Assembly: GCA_045646385.1 (NCBI GenBank)
Contig: JAZRKQ010000025.1
Location: forward strand, 1 to 64,000
Direction: 5' to 3'
Length of the DNA: 64,000 nucleotides
Source of the DNA: SIG455 sp045646385
GTDB lineage: Bacteria > Bacillota > Clostridia > UMGS1810
The notes under the pieces were generated by a model. That model did not search any database, had not been told where the DNA came from, and was given only the letters and a program-made list of their open reading frames with translations. How positions within the stretch are numbered: the first letter of the stretch is position 1; every line of letters starts with the position of its first letter. Shown here piece after piece: positions 53,921-62,774 of this stretch. Position numbers and translations under genes: made by a program.

Positions 53921-53957
53921 AAATCCCCGCAGCACGCTCGGTGTTACGGGGATTTTT
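53921..53957. terminator. Shared terminator between convergent YitT and EamA genes
   Basis: AAATCCCCG (53921-53929) pairs with CGGGGATTT (53947-53955); T-run on the plus side, A-run before it on the other, so it works both ways. Confidence 0.8.
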
Positions 53958-54828
53958 AATTGTTACATTTACTCAGAATAAACACAGCACCAAGAATTAA
54001 AACTATACCAACAACTGAGAAGACCGTAAGCGACTCCTTGAATATCAATACTCCAAAAACAGTTGCTGACATAGGTTCAAGAATACCTAATGATGCCGCC
54101 GTGCCTACCGGAAGATTTTTAAGTGCTATCGTATAAAACAGATAAGGTAGTACACACGTACAAATTCCAATTCCTATTCCCGCCGGTAATATAACCACAG
54201 GATTTTTAGGAATATATTCAATAATTCCAGAAGGCTCACTTATAAAAAATGCTACAATCGTGGCAAATAAAAAACAGTATAGCGTTGCTTTTAGCGGGTG
54301 CGACTTTCTGCGCATCTGCAATTTGGTAAAAATGTTGTATGAACTGTACGAAATACCTGACAATAATCCCAACACCACACCCGGTATGTTGATTTTAAGT
54401 CCACCCACCACTCCGGATACCAATGCACAACCTATTATCATACACACGAGTGCTGCCGCTTTTAACCCAGTGAATTTTTCGTCAAAAAACAGTACTGAAA
54501 ATATCATAACAAATATAGGTGCAGTATACATAAGAATAACCGCAGTAGCAATAGAAGTTAATTGCATAGATGCATAATAACAGGCCGATGTCCCAAAAAG
54601 ACAAACTCCCCCGCATGCAAACAGTAAAAGTTCCTTTATGTTAGTTTTCAAAACACTTTTATGAAAAAACAGTATGTATATGAAAACAGATATAAAAGAA
54701 ACCATCACTCTTAAAAAGGTCATCTGCAAGGAAGAAAATCCGTAAGGAGTTAAAATGTTTACAAATATCCCTGATGTTCCCCACAAAAGACCTGCAAGTA
54801 TTATGTATATAAATGATTTTGTTTTCAT
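53956..54828 (-). CDS. EamA/DMT-family transporter
   Basis: 290 aa, ten hydrophobic segments arranged as two EamA repeats. First repeat opens LAGLLWGTSGIFV; second opens VVLGLLSGISYSSYNIF. Closest to RhaT/YdcZ-like exporters of amino acids or metabolites; substrate unknown. Not linked in function to its neighbours. Confidence 0.85.
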   Translation of the reverse strand: MKTKSFIYIILAGLLWGTSGIFVNILTPYGFSSLQMTFLRVMVSFISVFIYILFFHKSVLKTNIKELLLFACGGVCLFGTSACYYASMQLTSIATAVILMYTAPIFVMIFSVLFFDEKFTGLKAAALVCMIIGCALVSGVVGGLKINIPGVVLGLLSGISYSSYNIFTKLQMRRKSHPLKATLYCFLFATIVAFFISEPSGIIEYIPKNPVVILPAGIGIGICTCVLPYLFYTIALKNLPVGTAASLGILEPMSATVFGVLIFKESLTVFSVVGIVLILGAVFILSKCNN

Positions 54829-54850
54829 AACTGATCCTCAAAATACTTTC

Positions 54851-54887
54851 AAAAAATCCGAATGTGAATTTCACATCCGGATTTTTT
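54851..54887 (-). terminator. Terminator of the rpmH-jag cluster
   Basis: A 17-pair stem (AATCCGAATGTGA with TCACATCCGGATT plus A/T flanks, one G-U) right after jag, with a T-run. Confidence 0.85.
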
Positions 54888-54891
54888 AGAA

Positions 54892-55623
54892 TTATTTTTT
54901 AAGTGCAACTACAACTTTTCTGTGTATACCCTGACCCACTGAATAGGTGGTGACTTTATCATTATCCTGAAGTGCTGCATGGATAATGCGGCGCTCGTAT
55001 GCGCTCATAGGTTCAAAAGTGAAGTTACGACGCGATTTTATAACATTATTTGCAACTTTATTGCTAAGCGCCTTTAATGCCTCCACACGTTTTTCACGAT
55101 AGTTTTCACTATCAAGATAAACTTTTGGCGCTTTAGGTGATTTTCTTGCAAGTGCAAGTGAAGCAAGATGCTGGAGAGAAGTGATTGTTTCTCCGCGCTT
55201 ACCGATTACAAGACCAGTATTATTACCTGTAATATCTACACAGATAGCATCACCTTCTTCAAATGTTGCCACCTTACCTTCAGCATTAACATCAATACCT
55301 GCCAATTTAAATACACCATTTAAAAAATCAACTACTGTATCTATATCACCTTCTGAACAAACAGTTTCTTTTTTTACCGATTTCTTTTCAGGTGTTGCTT
55401 TTTCTTCTTTCATTTTGTTAATATCTTCAGTTACACTTTCAATGATATCGCCGTCAGCAAGTGTAACTTTTACTTTTGCAAGTTTACTGCCAAGACCGAA
55501 CAAACCTTTTGAAGGTGTTTCCAAAATTTCTATTTTAACATCGTCTATATCGGCATTTAACTGCTCTAATGCGGCTTTTATAGCCAAATCAACAGTTTTG
55601 CCGGTTGCTTCTGCAAAATTCAT
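54892..55623 (-). CDS. khpB: RNA-binding protein Jag/KhpB
   Basis: 243 aa. Jag-N domain (residues 1-50, ending ETPSKGLFGLG), a low-complexity linker, KH-like domain near 100-175 (GLVIGKRGETI), then R3H (ERRIIHAALQ) at the end. Partner of KhpA, encoded at 61268 in this window. Lies 6 bases after yidC as usual. Confidence 0.92.
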   Translation of the reverse strand: MNFAEATGKTVDLAIKAALEQLNADIDDVKIEILETPSKGLFGLGSKLAKVKVTLADGDIIESVTEDINKMKEEKATPEKKSVKKETVCSEGDIDTVVDFLNGVFKLAGIDVNAEGKVATFEEGDAICVDITGNNTGLVIGKRGETITSLQHLASLALARKSPKAPKVYLDSENYREKRVEALKALSNKVANNVIKSRRNFTFEPMSAYERRIIHAALQDNDKVTTYSVGQGIHRKVVVALKK

Positions 55624-55629
55624 TATATA

Positions 55630-56523
55630 TTAGCCTCTCTTTCTTCTCTTTTTCTTTTCAGCCTCTGCCAACGCTTTCTTCTCCTCTAAAACAACAAATT
55701 CTGCTTTGAGTTTCTTTGAATAATATCCGTTTAAAAGAAGTGTCTGACCAATTGATAAAATGTTGCTTATAATCCAGTAAAGACCAAGCGCCGCAGGGAA
55801 AGAAAACGCAATCCATGTAGTCATAATCGGCATTACGTATGTCATAGTTTTCATTGTGCTTTCTGAATTACCTGCAGGTTTCTGTTCAGGATTAAGCACA
55901 CGCTGTGGTTTTTTATCTTCTTCTTTTTTCTTGTCGTTACCGTTTATCCAAGTAGTAATCTTACTTGTAAGGAATGTTGTGATACCGGCAAAAAGCGGGA
56001 TTAACCATAACAAGTCAAGGTGACCAAAACTTGGTGTTACAGATAAATCAAGACCAATAAAATCAAAATTAACAAGGTCTTTTGCCTTTGCAATTGCAAT
56101 TTCCACCTGAGGTGTTTTCTCCAAGCCGAGGGTTGTCATAAGCGACGCCACCTGTTCTTCACCGTAGTGAAGCATATAAGTAAGCGGCTGATAAATAACT
56201 CTGTATAAACCAAAAAGTATAGGCAACTGTATTAGCATCGGCAAACATCCGCCCATAGGCGAAATGTTATATTCTTTATACAGTTTCATTGTTTCTTCTG
56301 ACTGTTTCTGCTTATCGTTTTCGTATTTCTTCTGAATTTCCAAAAGTTTTGGCTGAACAAGTTGCATTTTGGTCATAGATTTTTGTTGTTTAAGACCTAA
56401 AGGCAAAAGAATCAACTTAACTGCCAGCGTAAAAATTATAAGCGACCATCCGTAGTTGGCAACAAAACTGTAGATAAACCCAAGAATGTATCCTAACGGA
56501 TGTGTAATGAGTGTTCGGAACAT
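55630..56523 (-). CDS. yidC: Membrane protein insertase YidC
   Basis: 297 aa. The short Gram-positive form with five membrane segments; GWSLIIFTLAVKLILLP near residue 25 and MLIQLPILFGLYRVI near 100 are the core. C-terminal basic tail KKKRRKRG probably binds ribosomes. No lipoprotein signal with Cys is visible. Confidence 0.93.
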   Translation of the reverse strand: MFRTLITHPLGYILGFIYSFVANYGWSLIIFTLAVKLILLPLGLKQQKSMTKMQLVQPKLLEIQKKYENDKQKQSEETMKLYKEYNISPMGGCLPMLIQLPILFGLYRVIYQPLTYMLHYGEEQVASLMTTLGLEKTPQVEIAIAKAKDLVNFDFIGLDLSVTPSFGHLDLLWLIPLFAGITTFLTSKITTWINGNDKKKEEDKKPQRVLNPEQKPAGNSESTMKTMTYVMPIMTTWIAFSFPAALGLYWIISNILSIGQTLLLNGYYSKKLKAEFVVLEEKKALAEAEKKKRRKRG

Positions 56524-56538
56524 TTACTCAAATCCTCC

Positions 56539-56760
56539 TTATTTTAACGGGTCATACCCACTGCTGCCAAACGGATGGCAGCGCAGTATCCTGCCAAGCG
56601 CAAGATATGCCCCCTTGATAGCACCGTATTTTTCGATTGCCTGTATAGCATACTCTGAACAGGTCGGCGTATATCTGCAACACGATTTTTTATAAGGCGA
56701 TACCGCCCGTTGATAAAATCGTACTGAACCAATTAAAAATCTTTTAAAAAAATTACGCAT
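56539..56760 (-). CDS. yidD: Membrane insertion factor YidD
   Basis: 73 aa from ATG 56758-56760 (MRNFFKRFLIG), overlapping rnpA by 8 bases. Characteristic cysteines in SCCRYTPTCSEYA and the RCHPFGSSGYDP end. Helps YidC insert membrane proteins. Confidence 0.93.
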   Translation of the reverse strand: MRNFFKRFLIGSVRFYQRAVSPYKKSCCRYTPTCSEYAIQAIEKYGAIKGAYLALGRILRCHPFGSSGYDPLK

Positions 56761-57130
56761 TCCCGTCACCTGTGTCGGTAGTCTTTTCAATTAATCCGGT
56801 TTCTTTTGCGGCAAACATTAAAGCGCCGCACAGTTTTTCAAACGGAGCATCACAAATACGCTCCCTTGCCACTATAACGATATTGTGGCTCGATTTGATA
56901 TCGGCAAGACATTTTCTGTAAGCCTCACGTATTAAACGCTTAGCATAGTTTCTGTCGTGCGCTTTACCAATTGCCTTAGAAACAGTTATGCCAAGTTTGG
57001 TAATATCCGATTTATTTTTTGTTGTATACATAACAAAATACGGAGTTACACATTTAGCACCTTTTCTGTAGGCATAAACAAATTCACGATTTTCTTTTAT
57101 GGTGTTTTTCAAATCAAATTCCACCCTCAT
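56753..57130 (-). CDS. rnpA: Ribonuclease P protein component
   Basis: 125 aa. Basic protein with the RNP-B box, here KAIGKAHDRNYAKRLIREAYR near residues 52-72. Partner of the RNase P RNA for tRNA 5' maturation. Follows rpmH. Confidence 0.94.
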   Translation of the reverse strand: MRVEFDLKNTIKENREFVYAYRKGAKCVTPYFVMYTTKNKSDITKLGITVSKAIGKAHDRNYAKRLIREAYRKCLADIKSSHNIVIVARERICDAPFEKLCGALMFAAKETGLIEKTTDTGDGNA

Positions 57131-57153
57131 AGTAACTCAAACATAAATATGCG

Positions 57154-57186
57154 AAAAAGACCACATCTATAAGGTGTGGCCTTTTG
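57154..57186 (-). terminator. Hairpin between rpmH and rnpA
   Basis: A CCACATC / GGTGTGG stem with A-rich and T-rich flanks, followed by TTTTTCGC on the minus strand; probably partial termination lowering rnpA relative to rpmH. Confidence 0.7.
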
Positions 57187-57199
57187 AGTAGACTATAAA

Positions 57200-57334
57200 T
57201 TATGCAGACAATACCTTTCTGCCTTTTAATCTTCTCCTTGCTAATACCTTTCTGCCGTTAGCAGTACTCATTCTGCTTCTGAAGCCATGTACCTTTTTTC
57301 TGTGACGTACATTAGGCTGATATGTTCTCTTCAT
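57200..57334 (-). CDS. rpmH: 50S ribosomal protein L34
   Basis: 44 aa from ATG 57332-57334 with GGAGGGGG upstream. It opens MKRTYQPNVRHRKKVHG and is very basic throughout, as usual. The longer frame to 57469 is spurious. Confidence 0.96.
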   Translation of the reverse strand: MKRTYQPNVRHRKKVHGFRSRMSTANGRKVLARRRLKGRKVLSA

Positions 57335-57416
57335 TAGGTTACACCCCCTCCAAAAAACTACGATGTGCTGTATAAGGCGAGCACAAACGCCGTATGCCAT
57401 CATAAAATCCTTATCC

Positions 57417-57445
57417 ATTATACACCAACATTTTTCCTTTGTCAA
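57417..57445 (-). promoter_or_regulatory. Consensus promoter of rpmH
   Basis: Perfect TTGACA (57440-57445), 17-nt spacer, perfect TATAAT (57417-57422). Confidence 0.8.
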
Positions 57446-57508
57446 CAGTTTTTTAACTGAATTTAACATAATTTTTTGGCGGCAAAAAATTCGTCTGCGC
57501 CCTCTTTT

Positions 57509-57542
57509 TACGACAAATTAAACTTATCCAAAAAACTATAAT
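57509..57542 (+). promoter_or_regulatory. spoIIGA promoter with a Spo0A-box-like site
   Basis: TATAAT at 57537-57542 without a good -35 at 17 nt. TACGACAAA at 57509-57517 is, on the other strand, TTTGTCGTA, one base from the 0A box TTTGTCGAA. This is the layout of Spo0A-activated sigma-A promoters such as spoIIG. Confidence 0.4.
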
Positions 57543-57564
57543 TGCATTGCGAGGGGGGCGGAAA

Positions 57565-58455
57565 ATGACTGTTTATATAGATGTGCTTTTTGCTGTTAAT
57601 ATGATTATAAATTATCTTCTGCTCCTGGCCACTTCTAAAATAACAAAGCACAGCACCTCTGCCGTGCGTATTGCACTTGGCTCTTTTGCAGGTGCCATAT
57701 ACGCTGTGTGTATGTTTTTTCCGCAAATAAAGGCATTATATACCGTTGCAGCCAAGATTGCGGTTTCATTCATACTTGTTGCAATCAGTTTTAATATCAA
57801 AAAAGTAAAAAGTTTTTTTAAAACAGTATGCGTATTTTACATAACTTCGTTCATATTCGGCGGAATATCATTAGGTATTTTTTATTTTACAGGTGCAGGC
57901 ACAGGCACCGTTATAAGCAATGGCATCTTTTACTACAACCTTTCTTTGAGATTGCTTATTATTTCTTCAGCAATAGCATACGGAATTATACGCTTGTTAT
58001 GGAAGGTATGCAAAAGCGACAAAATGAGGGATTTTAAACAAATAGAAATTTTTCTGCATGGCAAAAATGTATCACTTAATGCGTTGGTTGATACGGGAAA
58101 TATGCTAAATGACCCCATTACACAAACTCCCGTTGTTGTAGCAGAGTTTGAACGCCTTAAAAACATTCTGCCTCAGAATTTCAATACCCTCTATACAGAA
58201 CTTTATCACTCCCCCGAAAGCATTATAATAAATGATAATATAAGTGAAATGGCTTCAAGGTTACGTATTATCCCATTTACATCATTGGGTGCAAACGAAT
58301 GTATGCTGCTCGGCTTTAAAGCCGATGCGGTAAAAATAGAAAATAAAATAAGAGAAGATATTATAATCGGTATATACGGAAATAATTTATCACGCAATAA
58401 AGATTATGACGCTTTGCTTAATCCAGAAATCATTAGCGGAGGAATATTACAATGA
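57565..58455 (+). CDS. spoIIGA: Sigma-E processing peptidase SpoIIGA
   Basis: 296 aa from ATG 57565 behind AGGGGGG; the TTG at 57547 lies in the ribosome binding site. Five N-terminal membrane segments (residues 1-150) are followed by an aspartic protease domain with ALVDTGNMLNDP near residue 177. It cuts the pro-sequence of sigma-E in the mother cell at the septum. Overlaps sigE by 4 bases. Confidence 0.92.
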   Translation: MTVYIDVLFAVNMIINYLLLLATSKITKHSTSAVRIALGSFAGAIYAVCMFFPQIKALYTVAAKIAVSFILVAISFNIKKVKSFFKTVCVFYITSFIFGGISLGIFYFTGAGTGTVISNGIFYYNLSLRLLIISSAIAYGIIRLLWKVCKSDKMRDFKQIEIFLHGKNVSLNALVDTGNMLNDPITQTPVVVAEFERLKNILPQNFNTLYTELYHSPESIIINDNISEMASRLRIIPFTSLGANECMLLGFKADAVKIENKIREDIIIGIYGNNLSRNKDYDALLNPEIISGGILQ

Positions 58456-59156
58456 ATATATTAAGGAAAATATTTTTATATCTTCGTTCACTATTTAAGT
58501 TTACTGACGAAGTTCATTATATCGGAGGCCCTGCAGCACTCCCTCCTCCTCTTTCACGTGAGGACGAGGAAAAATATCTTAATATGCTTGAAACCAACCC
58601 TCAAAAAGCAAAATCAACTCTTATTGAACACAACCTGCGCCTTGTTGTATATATTGCAAAAAAGTTTGAAAATACAGGTATTTGCGTAGAAGATTTAATA
58701 TCCATAGGCACAATTGGATTAATAAAGGCAATAAACACTTTTAATCCGTCTAAAAAAATCAAACTTGCCACCTATGCATCACGATGTGTCGAAAACGAGA
58801 TACTTATGTATTTGCGCAAGAACTGCCACAGACGTACTGAAATTTCGATTGATGAGCCATTAAACGTAGATTGGGACGGCAACGAACTTTTGCTTTCAGA
58901 CATTCTAGGCACCGATGGTGATATCATATACCAGAGCATAGAAAATGATGTTGACAAACAACTTCTTTCAATCGCTATGGAAAGGCTGTCTTCCAGAGAA
59001 CGAAATATAATGGAAATGCGTTTCGGCATTAAAACCGGTGTGCAAAAAACGCAGAAAGAGGTGGCGGATTTGCTCGGTATATCACAATCGTACATATCAA
59101 GACTTGAAAAAAAGATAATCAGCCGACTAAAAAGAGATATATCAAAACTGATTTAA
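58452..59156 (+). CDS. sigE: Sporulation sigma factor SigE
   Basis: 234 aa. The N-terminal 25 residues form the pro-sequence removed by SpoIIGA, ending near FTDEVHYIGG. Sigma region 2 (NLRLVVYIAKKF, ISIGTIGLIKAI) and region 4 (KTQKEVADLLGISQSYISRLEKK) are intact. Mother-cell sigma factor. sigG, which often follows, is not here. Confidence 0.94.
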   Translation: MNILRKIFLYLRSLFKFTDEVHYIGGPAALPPPLSREDEEKYLNMLETNPQKAKSTLIEHNLRLVVYIAKKFENTGICVEDLISIGTIGLIKAINTFNPSKKIKLATYASRCVENEILMYLRKNCHRRTEISIDEPLNVDWDGNELLLSDILGTDGDIIYQSIENDVDKQLLSIAMERLSSRERNIMEMRFGIKTGVQKTQKEVADLLGISQSYISRLEKKIISRLKRDISKLI

Positions 59157-59187
59157 AGAGTAAAGGAAAAAACTTTGCTCTTTTTTT
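59155..59187 (+). terminator. Terminator of spoIIGA-sigE
   Basis: AAAGAGTAAAG pairs with CTTTGCTCTTT (one mismatch), followed by TTTT. Confidence 0.75.
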
Positions 59188-59197
59188 AATAAAATGC

Positions 59198-59226
59198 TTG
59201 ACAAATACATAGTATAATGATATACT
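59198..59226 (+). promoter_or_regulatory. Promoter of ylxM-ffh within an inverted repeat
   Basis: TTGACA (59198-59203), 17-nt spacer, TATACT (59221-59226). CTTGACAA and TTGTCAAG at the two edges form a perfect 8-bp inverted repeat. Confidence 0.65.
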
Positions 59227-59262
59227 TGTCAAGTAATTTGCTTTACAGTGTTTGGTGATACT

Positions 59263-59592
59263 ATGAAAAATCTTAATTTTGTATACTTACTCGACTTTTA
59301 CGGCGGTATATTAAATGACCGTCAGAGAGAGGTTTTAACTCTGTATTATGATGATGACCTCTCCCTTGCTGAAATCGCAGAGATTACAAATATCAGCAGA
59401 CAAGGCGTACACGACCTTATAAAGCGCGGCGAGGTTAAATTAACCGATGCAGAAAATGCATTGGGGCTTGCAAAGAGATTTGAAAACATAAAAGAAACTG
59501 TTTACCAGATAGAAAAATCAATAAACAACTCCGATTGCAACAATAAAGAAGAATTAACAGCATTAATAGAACAACTTAAAAACCAGGTATAA
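59263..59592 (+). CDS. ylxM: YlxM/p13-like DNA-binding protein
   Basis: 109 aa from ATG 59263. Sigma-70 region 4-like helix-turn-helix (LSLAEIAEITNISRQGVHDLIKRGE, residues 34-58) preceded by NDRQREVLTLYYDDD. Conserved partner of ffh; suspected to affect the SRP pathway. 14 bases before ffh. Confidence 0.9.
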   Translation: MKNLNFVYLLDFYGGILNDRQREVLTLYYDDDLSLAEIAEITNISRQGVHDLIKRGEVKLTDAENALGLAKRFENIKETVYQIEKSINNSDCNNKEELTALIEQLKNQV

Positions 59593-59606
59593 AGGAGGGC
59601 AAAATC

Positions 59607-60956
59607 ATGGCATTTGAAAGCATTTCAGACAAACTGCAAGACGTTTTTAAAAAATTGCGCGGCAAAGGCAAAATAAGCGAAGCAGATTTAAAAGTTGCCA
59701 TGAGAGAAGTTAAACTTGCCCTTTTAGAGGCCGATGTAAACTTTAAAGTTGTTAAAGATTTTATATCCAAAGTATCTGAAAAAGCAATGGGCGAAGCAGT
59801 TCTTGAAAGCCTTACTCCTGCTCAGCAGGTTATTAAAATTGTTAACGAAGAACTTACCGCACTTATGGGAAGCGAAGTTGCAAAAATACAATATGCATCG
59901 AAGCCTCCTACGGTTATTATGATGGCAGGTCTGCAAGGTGCAGGTAAAACTACCACTTGTGCAAAAATAGGCAGAGTTTTAAAAAAAGACGGCAAACGTC
60001 CCCTGCTCGTTGCGGCTGATATTTACCGTCCCGCCGCAAGACAACAGTTAAAAGTTGTCGGCAGTCAGGTGGAAATCCCCGTATTTTCAATTGACGATTG
60101 CAACAATGCTGTAGAAATTTCAGAAAAAGCAATTGAACACGCAAAATTAAACGGAAACGACGTTGTTATAATAGATACTGCCGGCCGTCTGCATATTGAT
60201 GACGAACTTATGGCAGAACTTGAAAATATAAAAGCAAGCGTAAATCCTGCCGAAATACTTTTAGTAATAGATGCAATGACAGGTCAGGATGCTGTAAATG
60301 TGGCGTCATCATTTGACGAACGTTTGTCAATTACCGGTACGGTTTTAACCAAAATGGACGGCGACACCCGCGGCGGTGCGGCACTTAGTGTTAAGGCAGT
60401 TACTGGAAAACCTATCAAATTTGCAGGTCAGGGTGAAAAACTTACCGACCTTGACTACTTCTACCCCGACAGAATGGCATCACGCATACTTGGTATGGGC
60501 GATGTGCTTACTTTAATAGATAAGGCTCAGCAGGCATTTGACGAAAAGAAAGCCGCTGAACTTGAAAAGAAAATAAGAGAGCAGACTTTCACTTTAGATG
60601 ACTACTTAGACCAACTTCAGCAAATGAAAAATATGGGCTCGCTTACAGACCTTTTGGGTATGATACCCGGTATGAACCAAAAGGCACTAAGCGGTGTAAA
60701 TATTGACGAACGCAAAATGCTTCAGGTGGAGGCAATTATCACCTCGATGACAAAAGCAGAGCGTACAAACCCCGACATTATAAATTCATCACGTAAAAAG
60801 CGCATTGCAGACGGTAGCGGAACTAAAGTTCAGGACGTCAACATTCTGCTTAAACAGTTTGAGCAGATGCGCAAAATGATGAAACAACTTTCAAACCCCA
60901 AAGCACTGAAACGTCAGATGCGCGGATTTGGCGGAATGGGCGGATTTTTCAGATAA
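59607..60956 (+). CDS. ffh: Signal recognition particle protein Ffh
   Basis: 449 aa. N-domain helices, GTPase domain with GLQGAGKTTT near residue 108 and DTAGR near 190, then a Met-rich M domain (QMRKMMKQL) that binds signal sequences and SRP RNA. Targets membrane and secreted proteins. Confidence 0.97.
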   Translation: MAFESISDKLQDVFKKLRGKGKISEADLKVAMREVKLALLEADVNFKVVKDFISKVSEKAMGEAVLESLTPAQQVIKIVNEELTALMGSEVAKIQYASKPPTVIMMAGLQGAGKTTTCAKIGRVLKKDGKRPLLVAADIYRPAARQQLKVVGSQVEIPVFSIDDCNNAVEISEKAIEHAKLNGNDVVIIDTAGRLHIDDELMAELENIKASVNPAEILLVIDAMTGQDAVNVASSFDERLSITGTVLTKMDGDTRGGAALSVKAVTGKPIKFAGQGEKLTDLDYFYPDRMASRILGMGDVLTLIDKAQQAFDEKKAAELEKKIREQTFTLDDYLDQLQQMKNMGSLTDLLGMIPGMNQKALSGVNIDERKMLQVEAIITSMTKAERTNPDIINSSRKKRIADGSGTKVQDVNILLKQFEQMRKMMKQLSNPKALKRQMRGFGGMGGFFR

Positions 60957-61002
60957 CAATTAAAATGTTATATACATGACCACTTTAAGGAGGTGAATAC
61001 AA

Positions 61003-61245
61003 ATGGTAAAAATCAGATTAAAAAGAATGGGTGCTAAAAAATCACCTTTTTACAGAGTTGTTGTTGCTGATTCAAGATACCCCAGAGACGGCAGATTTAT
61101 CGAGGAAATCGGTACTTATAACCCCTTGACAGATCCTGCTACAATTAATATCGATGCTGAAAAAGCAACAAAATGGCTCGGCAACGGTGCACAGCCCACC
61201 GACACAGTAAGAGCACTTCTGAAAAAAAGCGGCGTATTACAATAA
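61003..61245 (+). CDS. rpsP: 30S ribosomal protein S16
   Basis: 80 aa. Opens MVKIRLKRMGAKKSPFYR with GGAGGTG upstream; family length and motifs normal. Start of the usual rpsP-khpA-rimM-trmD order. Confidence 0.97.
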   Translation: MVKIRLKRMGAKKSPFYRVVVADSRYPRDGRFIEEIGTYNPLTDPATINIDAEKATKWLGNGAQPTDTVRALLKKSGVLQ

Positions 61246-61267
61246 TTGAGCAAAGGAGTAATTCAAT

Positions 61268-61495
61268 ATGAAAGAATTGCTTGAATTCATTGCCAAAGCG
61301 CTTGTTGAGCATCCTGATGATGTAAAAGTTGAACAGAAAGGTTCTGAAAACGCTATCGTTTTGGAATTACACGTTCACGAAGACGATATGGGTAAAGTTA
61401 TCGGCAAGCAGGGCAGAATTGCAAAATCTATTCGTTCTGTTATGAAAGCTGCTGCAAGTAAGAACAACGTAAAGGTTTCTGTTGATATAGTCTGA
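61268..61495 (+). CDS. khpA: KH-domain RNA-binding protein KhpA
   Basis: 75 aa. A single KH domain with GKVIGKQGRIAKSIR near residues 44-58. Forms a heterodimer with KhpB/Jag (54892). Between rpsP and rimM as usual. Confidence 0.92.
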   Translation: MKELLEFIAKALVEHPDDVKVEQKGSENAIVLELHVHEDDMGKVIGKQGRIAKSIRSVMKAAASKNNVKVSVDIV

Positions 61496-61506
61496 AAACG
61501 ACTTCC

Positions 61507-61541
61507 AATATAGCACAGCATTCATTTTGCTGTGCTATATT
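61507..61541 (+). terminator. Hairpin between khpA and rimM
   Basis: A perfect 14-bp stem (AATATAGCACAGCA with TGCTGTGCTATATT, 7-nt loop) but no T-run after it. Processing site or attenuator more likely than a full terminator. Confidence 0.5.
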
Positions 61542-61581
61542 AGGTTCAACAGAACAATTACGATGATTATGGTGATTAACT

Positions 61582-62079
61582 ATGGATAATAATAATTTTC
61601 TTGAAATAGGAAAAGTTGTAAATACACATGCGCTTCGCGGCGCAGTTAAAATGGTGGTTTGGGCAGACTCTACCGACGTTGTGGGCGGTTTAAAACGTCT
61701 ATATGACAATGGTGGTAACTGCTATGACATCAAGTCTGTTTCATACCAAAAAGACAATGCAATCGTTAAATTTGCAGGGATTGACTCTATTGAGCAGGCA
61801 GAAAAATTAAAAGGCAAAATTCTGCTTGTAAGCCGTGACGAGTTCGACCTGCCGGAAGGTGTATACTTTATTGCCGACCTTATTGGCTTATCAGTATATG
61901 AAAATGACACTCTGTACGGAAAAATTGATAATGTATTTCCCGCCGGCGGTTGTGATGTCTACTCTATCAAAGGCGAAAAAGAAATCCTTTTTCCTGCATT
62001 AAAAGAAAATATTTTAGATATTGACTTTCAAAACAAGGTTATGAAAGTAAAATTCCCAGAAGGGTTGCTTGATTTATGA
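61582..62079 (+). CDS. rimM: Ribosome maturation factor RimM
   Basis: 165 aa. N-terminal RimM barrel with IGKVVNTHALRGAVKM near residue 8, C-terminal PRC barrel (DLIGLSVYEN near 96, IDVEFQ-like IDIDFQ end). Helps 30S head assembly with S19. Overlaps trmD by 4 bases. Confidence 0.94.
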   Translation: MDNNNFLEIGKVVNTHALRGAVKMVVWADSTDVVGGLKRLYDNGGNCYDIKSVSYQKDNAIVKFAGIDSIEQAEKLKGKILLVSRDEFDLPEGVYFIADLIGLSVYENDTLYGKIDNVFPAGGCDVYSIKGEKEILFPALKENILDIDFQNKVMKVKFPEGLLDL

Positions 62080-62774
62080 TTTTTGATATTCTTACCCTTT
62101 TCCCCGAAATGTTTGACGGTGTGCTTAACTCAAGTATGCTCGGCAGAGCCGCTGATAAAGGCATATTGGAATTTAACGCTGTAAATATACGCGACTTTGC
62201 AGACAACAAGCATAATCGTGTAGACGATGCTCCATACGGCGGAGGTCGCGGCATGGTTATGCAAGCCCCCCCTATTTACAGTGCATTTAAAAGTATTGAA
62301 GAAAAACGCGGCACAAAGCCGCATCTTATATATATGTCGCCAAAAGGCAAAGTCCTTACTCAAAAAGATGCAATACGTTTATCTAAAATGCAAAACATAG
62401 CAATTTTATGCGGTCATTACGAAGGCATTGATCAACGTATTATTGACGAAATCGTTGACGAGGAAATCTCAATCGGCGACTACGTACTTACGGGCGGAGA
62501 ACTCCCTGCGATGGTGCTGATTGATACCATAAGCCGTATGATTGACGGCGTACTTTCAAACGAAGACAGTTTTACAGATGAATCGCACTTCAACGGACTT
62601 TTGGAATACCCGCATTATACCCGTCCTCCTGAATTTCACGGTATGACCGTTCCCGACGTTTTACTTTCGGGAAATCATGCAGAAATTGAAAAATGGCGCA
62701 AGAAAAAATCTTTAGAAGTAACACAAAAGTACAGACCTGACCTTTTGAAAGGAACGGATAAAAATGAAGATTAA
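62076..62774 (+). CDS. trmD: tRNA (guanine-37-N1) methyltransferase
   Basis: 232 aa. SPOUT enzyme with the trefoil-knot motifs DDAPYGGGRGMVMQ near residue 51, LCGHYEGIDQR near 111 and GDYVLTGGELPA near 134. Normal length. Overlaps the next gene by 11 bases. Confidence 0.96.
   Translation: MIFDILTLFPEMFDGVLNSSMLGRAADKGILEFNAVNIRDFADNKHNRVDDAPYGGGRGMVMQAPPIYSAFKSIEEKRGTKPHLIYMSPKGKVLTQKDAIRLSKMQNIAILCGHYEGIDQRIIDEIVDEEISIGDYVLTGGELPAMVLIDTISRMIDGVLSNEDSFTDESHFNGLLEYPHYTRPPEFHGMTVPDVLLSGNHAEIEKWRKKKSLEVTQKYRPDLLKGTDKNED

Noticed and set aside
57470..57546. Replication origin next to rpmH
   Set aside because: Only one site near the DnaA-box consensus (TTATCCAAA) and no dnaA or AT-rich repeat array.
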